A stretch of 27,664 bases of DNA from PNC22 sp035654175 (GTDB taxonomy: Bacteria; Planctomycetota; Phycisphaerae; Phycisphaerales; UBA1924), in assembly GCA_035654175.1 (NCBI GenBank), contig DASRXL010000142.1, positions 1 to 27,664 on the forward strand, written 5' to 3'. The notes below the pieces were generated by a model. It searched no databases. It saw nothing but the letters and a program-made list of their open reading frames with translations, and was not told the DNA's origin. The position numbers and the translations under genes were made by a program. This document shows positions 1 through 5,421 of this stretch, one piece after another. Position 1 is the stretch's first letter. Each line of letters opens with the position of its first letter.

Positions 1-168
1 TACCCGCTCGAGACCTGCGTGGTCGGCGGCGAGGAGCTTGGATCGATGGGGGAGCCGGCCGAGGTGGTCGCGGGCGCCCGGCTGGTTCGCTTCTGCTGCG
101 ACAAGTGCATCGGCAAGTTCAAGAAGGCGCCGGCCAAGTACCTCTCGAAGCTCGGGGGCGATAACTAA
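1..168 (+). CDS. C-terminal end of a TRASH/YHS-like metal-binding protein (5' partial)
   Basis: Frame 1 is open from the first base to TAA at 166-168 and gives 55 residues. The sequence begins YPLETCVVGGEEL, continues with a Gly-Ser-Met-Gly turn, then has VRFCCDKCIGKFKKAPAKYL before the stop. One early Cys followed by a CCxxC pair and a K-F-x(5)-P-x-K-Y-L tail is the pattern of small YHS/TRASH-type heavy-metal-binding domains that are common, often in several copies, in planctomycete exported proteins. The start and any signal peptide lie outside the window, so total length and location cannot be judged. A GC-rich hairpin follows the stop by about 27 bases. The domain assignment rests on motif resemblance only; that the frame is coding is fairly secure, the metal role is inferred. 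Confidence 0.7.
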   Translation, partial: YPLETCVVGGEELGSMGEPAEVVAGARLVRFCCDKCIGKFKKAPAKYLSKLGGDN

Positions 169-194
169 GCCGGTGAGCATCCTGCGCAAGCTCC

Positions 195-220
195 GGCCCC
201 GGCAGACGCCCGGGGCCTTT
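195..220 (+). terminator. Rho-independent-like terminator after the metal-binding gene
   Basis: GGCCCCGG at 195-202 pairs perfectly with CCGGGGCC at 210-217 across a 7-base loop, followed by TTT and a short T-containing tract. It lies just after the stop at 168 and would end transcription of the partial gene. The T-run is short, as expected in very GC-rich DNA. Confidence 0.6.
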
Positions 221-264
221 CGCTTTGGGCCCGCACTGGCGCGCGCCCTCCGGCGCAGGAGCAC

Positions 265-707
265 ATGAATCCGAGCTCCATCCGCAAACACGGTCGACGC
301 CACGAGTTCGAATCGCCGGTGGCGATGATCAGCGACCTGAGCACCCTCGACAGCACGCTCTCCGGCGGCATCTACTCCAGCGCGGGCGGCAATCCAGGCG
401 CGCTGCTCGCGAGCTTCACGCGCTGCTCGCGAGCTTCACGCCCGCCGCGGTCGCGTCCTATCGCTTCGTTCTCGACGGCCCTTCGTTCACCAACTCGCTG
501 CCGTGGGACTCGCTCTCGCCCAACGTCGCTCCGACCGACGCGGCGGGCTTCACGTTCGACGGCTGTCGCTTCTCCAGCAACGGCGGCGGCGCCTGGGGCA
601 GCTCGTCGACGTACAACGGCGTCACGATCAACGCAGTCATCCCCGCGCCCGCGGCCCTGGGCCTCCTCGGCGCTGCCGGGCTCGTCGGCTCGCGCCGTCG
701 CCGCTGA
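265..707 (+). pseudogene. PEP-CTERM-like surface protein remnant, frameshifted by a 20-bp duplication
   Basis: Two frames make one protein. From ATG 265 (AGGAG at 257-261) frame 1 reads to ALLASFT at 400-420; the following 20 bases repeat the same sequence and the protein-like reading continues in frame 3 with ALLASFT again, then through to TGA 705-707. Removing one repeat copy joins them into about 140 residues. The C-terminus, IPAPAALGLLGAAGLVGSRRRR split as IPAPA, a hydrophobic stretch and RRRR, is the tripartite sorting signal recognised by exosortases, in the variant with IPAPA for VPEP. The N-terminus has no signal peptide, so the gene is probably also truncated at its 5' end. An exosortase is encoded about 14 kb downstream. 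It could be a decayed gene, a phase-variable gene or an assembly error; the sorting-signal reading is fairly sure, the full-length function is unknown. Confidence 0.65.
401..440 (+). repeat. Perfect 20-bp tandem duplication causing a frameshift
   Basis: Bases 401-420 and 421-440 are identical (cgctgctcgcgagcttcacg). Because 20 is not a multiple of three, the extra copy shifts the reading frame of the PEP-CTERM-like gene. Both copies encode the same LLASFT peptide, in frame 1 and then in frame 3, which shows the duplication is recent and that it is the only lesion inside this stretch. Confidence 0.9.
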
Positions 708-748
708 CCGCCCAACCACCGCGGGCACAGCTCGCCGCAACGAAAGGA

Positions 749-777
749 AGGGGCGCGGCCTTCACGGCCGCGCCCCT
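749..777 (-). terminator. 12-bp hairpin, likely terminator of tRNA-Ala
   Basis: AGGGGCGCGGCC (749-760) is fully complementary to GGCCGCGCCCCT (766-777) with a 5-base loop. On the minus strand it comes 42 bases after the tRNA 3' end and is followed by TCCTTTCG, a pyrimidine-rich tail. It could also stop rightward transcription coming out of the broken sorting-signal gene at 707. Confidence 0.65.
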
Positions 778-819
778 GCTCGCATGTGCAGCGTGCCCCC
801 GGCTTTGGAACCACCGAAG

Positions 820-892
820 TGGAGCGGACCGGACTCGAACCGGCAACTTCCAGCTTGCAAAGCTGGCACTCTACCAATTGAGTTACCGCCCC
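820..892 (-). tRNA. tRNA-Ala (anticodon UGC)
   Basis: The minus strand folds into a complete 73-base cloverleaf: acceptor GGGGCGG/CCGCTCC with discriminator A, D arm ACTC/GAGT, anticodon stem CCAGC/GCTGG with loop TTTGCAA, and T arm GCCGG/CCGGT around TTCGAGT. The anticodon TGC reads GCA, and the acceptor contains the G3:U70 wobble pair that identifies alanine tRNAs to alanyl-tRNA synthetase. The 3' CCA is not encoded, since CTT follows the discriminator, so it must be added after transcription. A TACACT -10-like hexamer lies about 30 bases upstream. No other tRNA or rRNA adjoins it. Confidence 0.96.
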
Positions 893-952
893 GGTCGCAG
901 CCGGGCGGCGCCCGGCTCGGGCCAAGTGTAGGCGGGGGGCTCTTCCGCGCTG

Positions 953-958
953 TACCAT
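953..958 (+). promoter_or_regulatory. Possible extended -10 element for the barrel gene
   Basis: TGTACCAT, a TG-extended TANNNT hexamer, lies 39 bases upstream of the ATG at 998, in the gap between the divergent tRNA-Ala and this gene. No convincing -35 hexamer is seen, so this is a weak call. Confidence 0.3.
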
Positions 959-997
959 GCCGGCCCGCCCGCCCGCGGGCCCGAGGAGAACACGCGG

Positions 998-1921
998 ATG
1001 CCCCAACTACCCCCCCACCGTCGTGCACCCGCCGCAGCGATGCTGGCCGCCGCGGCGGTCGCCCCCGCGCTCGCCGGCGACCCCGCGCCGCTCACCCTCG
1101 GGGACCCGCTCGCGAAGGTGAGCTTCTCGCTCGCGCTCGAGAGCTCGTTCACGACCGAGTCGGACCTGAGCGACTCGGGCTCGGTCTCCGTGGCGAGGCT
1201 GGGGCCCTCCCTCGGCGTGCGCTACGCGCCGGCCGAGACGTCGTTCATCGACGTCAACTTCGGGGCCGAGTACTCGTTCTACGAGTTCGACGACGCGACG
1301 GGCATCGTCCCGGGCGGCGACCCGGCGGACGACTTCGCCGAGTACGTGCTCGGCGCGCGGTACACCGGACGCGTCAACGAGCAATGGTGGTGGTTCGTCG
1401 GCGGCAACGCCTCGTGGGCCGCCGAGGACGGGGCGAGCCTGGGCGACGGCTTCACCGCGTCGGGGATGCTCGGCGCCACCTACGCAATCAACCCGCGCCT
1501 CTCGATCGGCGCCGGGCTGGTGGTGCGGTCGCGCATCGAGGACGACGCGCTCGTGTACGGCCTCCCGGTCATCAACTGGAAGATCAACGATCAGTGGACG
1601 CTCGAGACGGTCTCTAACGCGCTCCGCCTCAGCTACGCGCCGTCGGAGGATTGGGCGGTCTACGTCGCCGGCGGATGGGAGTCGCGCGAGTTTCGCCTGA
1701 GCGAGGACGGCCCGATCCCCGACGGCGTCATGCGCGACGATCGCATCCCTATCGTTCTGGGGGCGATTCTGCGCCCCGGCGAGAACATTGAGTTCGACAT
1801 CGCCGCGGGATCGGCGGTGTGGGGCCAGTACGAATTCCGCGATACCACCGGCGCGGAGATCGCCGACGCGGACGCGGACCCGGCGCTCCTGGCGATGATC
1901 ACGGCGCGGCTGCGATTCTGA
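998..1921 (+). CDS. DUF6268-like outer-membrane beta-barrel protein
   Basis: The 307-residue product has a short export leader (residues 1-27, ending ALAG before DPAPL). The rest alternates polar and hydrophobic residues as in transmembrane beta strands and ends in the aromatic C-terminal signature ITARLRF, used by the BAM machinery for outer-membrane insertion. The order of conserved features, including an aromatic-rich strand with NEQWWWFVGG, an RxEDDALVYGLPVINW segment, an EDGPIPDG turn and a DADADPA turn before the last strand, matches the DUF6268 barrel family found widely in planctomycetes. Family function is unknown; a structural or porin-like role is plausible. The start is supported by GAGGAG at 982-987, and a second ATG at 1040 would remove half of the leader. 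The gene stands alone, convergent with the cyclophilin gene that ends 18 bases away. Confidence 0.85.
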   Translation: MPQLPPHRRAPAAAMLAAAAVAPALAGDPAPLTLGDPLAKVSFSLALESSFTTESDLSDSGSVSVARLGPSLGVRYAPAETSFIDVNFGAEYSFYEFDDATGIVPGGDPADDFAEYVLGARYTGRVNEQWWWFVGGNASWAAEDGASLGDGFTASGMLGATYAINPRLSIGAGLVVRSRIEDDALVYGLPVINWKINDQWTLETVSNALRLSYAPSEDWAVYVAGGWESREFRLSEDGPIPDGVMRDDRIPIVLGAILRPGENIEFDIAAGSAVWGQYEFRDTTGAEIADADADPALLAMITARLRF

Positions 1922-1939
1922 CCGTCGCTCGCCCCGCGC

Positions 1940-2926
1940 TCAGCGCTCGGCATCCGCCGGGCGCCCGAGCGCCCCGGGACGCTCGGGGAACGGCGGCGCC
2001 GGGATCGTTCGCGCCGACTTGAGCACGGGCGGGTCCGTCGGTCGATCCTGGGCCCCCGTCTCGACCTTCTCGAGGGCCAGGATCGTCTCCGCGCCATCGA
2101 CCGCCTGGGCGAACGCACAGTATTGGCCGTCCAGGAAGCTCGTGCCCTCGCGGCTGAAGCAGACGAACACCTGCCCGCCGTTGGTGTTCGGATCGGCCGT
2201 GCGGGCCATCGAGAGCACGCCGAAATCGTGCGCGAGCGTTGAAGGCTCGAGGTCGATGAACCGGCCCGGTCCGCCCGAGCCCGTCCCCGTCGGATCGCCG
2301 ACCTGTGCCATGAACGGGGCGCGGCCCTCCCGGGCCCCGATGATCCGGTGGAAGATGATGTCCGTGTAGTACCCGCCCTCGACCAGCTCGAGGAACGCGG
2401 CCACGGTGTTCGGCGCTTCCTCCGGGCGCATGCGGAACTCCATGTCCCCGAGCGTGGTGGAGAACACCACGTGCCGGTCCGGCCAGGCGCGGATGCCCGC
2501 GTAGGTCACGAACTGCTTGGGCTGGGTGGGGAACCTGATGCGCCCGCTCGGATCGGGCTGGGCGAGATTCGGATTGACCATCGGGGAGAGCACGACCGCG
2601 GGCCCGATGGGCTTGGCGTCGACCAGCAACTGGGCGTAGAGCGTGCGAGGGCTCTCACCGGTCCAGAGCACGGGGAAGAGGCCGGCGAGGTCCACCTCGC
2701 CCGCCGCCGCGGCGGCCTTCGCCACCTCGCCCCCGTCGGGCGCGTACAGCGCGATCTCGACCTCGCCGGCAACGCCCGAGGGCAGCTCGGCGGTCATGGG
2801 GATCGTGCGGTTGATTCCGTAGTACTCGCGCTCGGGAACCAGCTGGGCCTTGGCGTGACCGGGGGCGAGGAGTGCGCAAGCCGCGAACGTGGCGGCCGCG
2901 AACGCGCGGTGAGTGGTGGTGCTCAT
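1940..2926 (-). CDS. Exported cyclophilin-type peptidyl-prolyl isomerase
   Basis: The 328-residue product starts with a signal peptide of about 28 residues (hydrophobic AAATFAACALLA, cleavage near GHAKAQ). A region of about 120 residues with no recognised family follows, then a cyclophilin domain (about 150-300): TTLGDMEFRM, APNTVAAFLELVEGGYY, IIFHRII, FMAQVGDPTGTGSGGPG, HDFGVLSMAR, NGGQVFVCFS and FLDGQYCAFAQ. These keep the catalytic Arg of FHR, the Q of the FxAQ motif and the F of QVFVCF. It would catalyse proline cis-trans isomerisation in folding of exported proteins. The C-terminal tail is Pro-rich. No Shine-Dalgarno sequence precedes the ATG; a TAGAGT hexamer sits 6 bases upstream, suggesting leaderless transcription. 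The pseudopilin gene just upstream on the same strand could also be read in the same transcript. Confidence 0.88.
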   Translation of the reverse strand: MSTTTHRAFAAATFAACALLAPGHAKAQLVPEREYYGINRTIPMTAELPSGVAGEVEIALYAPDGGEVAKAAAAAGEVDLAGLFPVLWTGESPRTLYAQLLVDAKPIGPAVVLSPMVNPNLAQPDPSGRIRFPTQPKQFVTYAGIRAWPDRHVVFSTTLGDMEFRMRPEEAPNTVAAFLELVEGGYYTDIIFHRIIGAREGRAPFMAQVGDPTGTGSGGPGRFIDLEPSTLAHDFGVLSMARTADPNTNGGQVFVCFSREGTSFLDGQYCAFAQAVDGAETILALEKVETGAQDRPTDPPVLKSARTIPAPPFPERPGALGRPADAER

Positions 2927-2932
2927 GGACGG

Positions 2933-2938
2933 ACTCTA
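2933..2938 (-). promoter_or_regulatory. -10-like TAGAGT directly before the cyclophilin start
   Basis: The minus strand reads CTAGAGTCCGTCC immediately before ATG, placing TAGAGT 6 bases from the start codon. The same CTAGAGTCCG string precedes lipA. The position fits a leaderless transcript. Confidence 0.45.
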
Positions 2939-2959
2939 GCCCGGAAGGGCCGCCCGGGG

Positions 2960-3703
2960 TCATCCGCCGGGGATGATCTTCTCTTCCGGGTTGTCCAGCT
3001 GCTCCCACACCTGGCTGAAATCGAGGCCCCAGGTGGGGTCGTCCCACTGCATCAGGAACTCGCCGATGCGCCCCTCGGGATCGCTGAGCCAGAACGTGGA
3101 GAGGTCGGCGCGGAGCACGTTGAGTCCGACGCGGTGGTTGTAATCGTCGAGGTCGCGGAGGCCGTCGGCGATCAGGGCCGCCCGGCTCGGCTCGATCGAG
3201 GTGAGGCGGGTCTCCTGATTGGGCCCCATGCCGCGGTAGTGATAGTTGCCGACGATCTCACCCTCCGGCTCGAGCCAGCCGTTCTCGTTGTCCTCGAAGG
3301 CATGCCGGCCGTGGTGGGACGGACAGTAGAAAATGCCCGGCTCGGGGAGAACCTCCGCCTCATACAGCAGGCCCAGGCCGTCCCAGCTGGTGTTGGTGCG
3401 TTCCGCGAGCTCCCGGGGGAGGCGCAGGGTCATCATGTTCGCCGGCGAGAACCTGAGCTGTTCGTCCGTTTGCCAGCGCTCGTCGATGAAGACGCTGTAG
3501 GGGAGGCGGTCGCGCGAGTTGTCGGCGTACAGGGCGAGCCCGAGCCCGATCTGGCGAAGGTTCGAGCTGCACACGACGCGGCGCGCCGATTCGCGAACCG
3601 TGCCTAAGCCGGGCAGCAGCATCGCGATCAGCAGCGCCACCACCGCCATCGTGACGAGCACGTCCACGAGGGTGAAGGCGCGGGATGGACCACGTCTCCG
3701 CAC
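2960..3703 (-). CDS. Pseudopilin with prepilin-type N-terminal methylation domain (DUF1559-like)
   Basis: The 247-residue product begins with a short basic leader (MRRRGPSRA) followed by FTLVDVLVTM and a hydrophobic helix up to LLPGL, the class III signal handled by prepilin peptidase. The cleavage position has Ala rather than Gly, and residue 5 of the mature protein is Asp instead of the usual Glu. Downstream, a CSSNLRQIGLGLALYAD segment and a later cysteine motif (IFYCPSHHG) match the large planctomycete family of pseudopilin-like proteins with DUF1559-type domains. Members are thought to form type II secretion/type IV pilus-like fibres; substrate and role are unknown. The GTG at 3703 was chosen because it follows CGGAGA at 3713-3708 and gives a normal-length leader; the frame is open further upstream, but that part looks non-coding. 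The divergent ECF sigma factor gene lies 285 bases away. Confidence 0.8.
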   Translation of the reverse strand: MRRRGPSRAFTLVDVLVTMAVVALLIAMLLPGLGTVRESARRVVCSSNLRQIGLGLALYADNSRDRLPYSVFIDERWQTDEQLRFSPANMMTLRLPRELAERTNTSWDGLGLLYEAEVLPEPGIFYCPSHHGRHAFEDNENGWLEPEGEIVGNYHYRGMGPNQETRLTSIEPSRAALIADGLRDLDDYNHRVGLNVLRADLSTFWLSDPEGRIGEFLMQWDDPTWGLDFSQVWEQLDNPEEKIIPGG

Positions 3704-3790
3704 GATGGTCTCCGCCGGACTTCGTTGTCGCCTCCGCCGATCGCGGCAGCCGCCGCAGGTCAGCGTTTCTCCTAGGCAGTCCGACACACC

Positions 3791-3820
3791 AGCGTACCCG
3801 AGAAACAGGTCGAATTGCAA
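3791..3820 (-). promoter_or_regulatory. Candidate promoter of the pseudopilin gene
   Basis: On the minus strand TTGCAA (3820-3815) and TACGCT (3796-3791) are separated by 18 bases, resembling -35 and -10 hexamers in an AT-richer part of the divergent intergenic region. It would leave an untranslated leader of roughly 85 bases. Confidence 0.35.
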
Positions 3821-3849
3821 CCTCTTCGGGCAAACCCGGGTGATTTTCT

Positions 3850-3877
3850 GGAACATCAGAACAAATTCCGAGTATCT
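3850..3877 (+). promoter_or_regulatory. Candidate ECF-type promoter upstream of the sigma factor
   Basis: GGAACA at 3850-3855 followed after 16 bases by GTATCT at 3872-3877 resembles ECF promoters, which often carry a GGAAC -35 core and a spacer of 16-17. Its place ahead of an ECF sigma gene suggests autoregulation, a common arrangement. The match is by eye and not unique enough to be sure. Confidence 0.35.
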
Positions 3878-3988
3878 GTTGTGGCGCGTGCGCGAAGCCA
3901 GGAGAATCTGGATCCGAACCCCGCCCCATCGCGTATCTTCGGCTGTTCGCACTCGCGAGGGGCATTGTCGCCCGGAGGCCTCCCAGGA

Positions 3989-4567
3989 ATGGTCCCCCGG
4001 CTGGAACAGGATTCCGTTGACCTCGACCTCATGAGTCGGGTCGCGGCGGATGATGAACGCGCCGTCGCGGAGTTGTACGACCGCTTCGGCTCGCTGGTCT
4101 ATCGCATGGCGTACCAGGCCATGCCCACCCGCGCCGACGCCGAGGACGCGGTTCAGGAGGTTTTTGTTCGGCTTTGGAAGACCGCAGATCGCTTCGATCC
4201 CAAGCGTGCGGCATTGGTCACCTGGGTCATGCTCATCTCCCGCAGACATCTGGTTGACCGCCTCCGCCGCACGAGGGCCCGCATCAGCGCCGGCACCATC
4301 GAAGAAAGCGCGGTCAAGGACGAGCGCCGGGAGGTAGGCTCGGTGGGATTCGGTATCGAGCGGGGCGAGCGGTTTGCCCGCGTTATGGAGAGAATCGCTG
4401 AGCTGCCGGAACTGCAGCAGAAGGTCGTCACGAGGGCGTATCTCGGCGGCCAGACGCTGCGGCAGATCAGTGACGAGCTGGACACGCCCCTCGGGACGAT
4501 CAAGTCCGCCCTGAGCAGAGCGCTTGTCCGGCTTCGTGAGCGAGCAGGTGAGGAGCTTTCGACATGA
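3989..4567 (+). CDS. ECF-type RNA polymerase sigma factor
   Basis: The 192-residue product has the two-domain ECF layout. Sigma2 spans about residues 15-85: a LYDRFGSLVYRMAY segment (core binding), AEDAVQEVFVRLWK (region 2.2) and LVTWVMLISRRHLVDRLRR (-10 recognition). Sigma4 lies at about 130-185, with LPELQQKVVTRAYLGG and a helix-turn-helix in LRQISDELDTPLGTIKSALSRAL. There are no regions 1, 3 or long extensions, as expected for group IV sigma factors. ATG 3989 was chosen because GGAGG lies at 3974-3978 with ideal spacing; the frame is open further upstream but lacks sigma sequence. Its TGA overlaps the ATG of the anti-sigma gene, so the pair is translationally coupled. It presumably directs a stress or envelope regulon. 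The inducing signal is unknown. Confidence 0.92.
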   Translation: MVPRLEQDSVDLDLMSRVAADDERAVAELYDRFGSLVYRMAYQAMPTRADAEDAVQEVFVRLWKTADRFDPKRAALVTWVMLISRRHLVDRLRRTRARISAGTIEESAVKDERREVGSVGFGIERGERFARVMERIAELPELQQKVVTRAYLGGQTLRQISDELDTPLGTIKSALSRALVRLRERAGEELST

Positions 4568-5400
4568 CCCATCGCGAACTGCTTGAGCACGCCCTGCTGG
4601 ACGCGCTCTCGCTCCTGGACGAAGAGGAGCGGGAGGCGTTCGATAGCGCGTTCGCGGCCGCTCCGCCCCACGTGCAGGCCCAGGTCCGCCGTGAGCAGAC
4701 GCGCTTGGTGAAGATGGAATCGCTTCTGCCGGACGTCGCGCCGCCCGCCTCCCTCCGGGCCCGAGTGCTCGAGGCGGTCCGGGGCGCCATGGTCAGCGAA
4801 CGCGCCCTGACCGAGCGGGGCGCGTACCGGCTGGACGATCCCGACACGATCGCCCGCCTCCCCGCGGTGGCCCACCGCAGGCGCGTCGCCGCCCTCTGGC
4901 GGGCGGTCGCCCTCTCGTGCGCCGCGGCCGCGATCGTGCTCGGCGTCTGGTCCGTGCACCTCGGCGGCGTGATCAACGAGCTGAACCGCAAGCAGGACCC
5001 GCTGCTCAACGAGATCACCGCCGCGTTCGGGCCACACCTGATCGACGCGCTCGTCAGCGATTCGACCCAGCGCATCACGCTCACATCCCAGAGCGCCTCC
5101 GATGCCGAGCACGCCCAGGCCGCAATCTGGTACAACCCCGACTGGAGCACCGCGAAGCTCTTCGGGATCAATCTGCCTCCGGTCAAGGACAACGCCTACA
5201 AGCTCGTCGTCGTCGATTCGGCCGGCAACCCCGTCACGACCGTGGCGGAGTTCACGTTCACCGGCGGCCGGGGGCTGCTCAACCGCGAATTCCCCGTGAC
5301 CGTCGGCCTCTCCGGGACCCGCCTGGCGGTGCTCGGGGAGCGCGAGAACGGCGAGAGCCCGATCGTGCTGGGCGTCCCGGAGCTGGTGCAGAGCCACTGA
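4564..5400 (+). CDS. RskA-like membrane anti-sigma factor
   Basis: The 278-residue product overlaps the sigma gene by ATGA. Residues 1-75 form an acidic, helical cytoplasmic domain (LLEHALLDALSLLDEEEREAF) of the kind that grips ECF sigma factors. A single transmembrane helix lies at about 108-130, followed by an extracytoplasmic domain of about 145 residues with beta-rich segments such as AAIWYNPDWSTAKLFGINLPP and YKLVVVDSAGNPV, characteristic of the anti-sigma-K factor RskA family (DUF2337-type outer domain). No zinc-binding HxxxCxxC motif is present, so it is not a ZAS anti-sigma factor. Regulation in this family usually goes through intramembrane proteolysis. No protease gene lies nearby. 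It ends 21 bases before the convergent coiled-coil gene. Confidence 0.85.
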   Translation: MTHRELLEHALLDALSLLDEEEREAFDSAFAAAPPHVQAQVRREQTRLVKMESLLPDVAPPASLRARVLEAVRGAMVSERALTERGAYRLDDPDTIARLPAVAHRRRVAALWRAVALSCAAAAIVLGVWSVHLGGVINELNRKQDPLLNEITAAFGPHLIDALVSDSTQRITLTSQSASDAEHAQAAIWYNPDWSTAKLFGINLPPVKDNAYKLVVVDSAGNPVTTVAEFTFTGGRGLLNREFPVTVGLSGTRLAVLGERENGESPIVLGVPELVQSH

Positions 5401-5421
5401 CGCGGCCCGGTGCGCCCCGGC

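Noticed and set aside
1943..1972. Inverted repeat GCGCTCGG/CCGAGCGC near the convergent ends of the barrel and cyclophilin genes
   Set aside because: It lies inside the cyclophilin coding end, has a 14-base loop and no T-run, so a terminator call is not justified.
3704..4249. Upstream extension of the pseudopilin reading frame across the intergenic region and the sigma gene start
   Set aside because: It overlaps the sigma factor on the other strand and puts about 180 residues before a class III signal that must be N-terminal.
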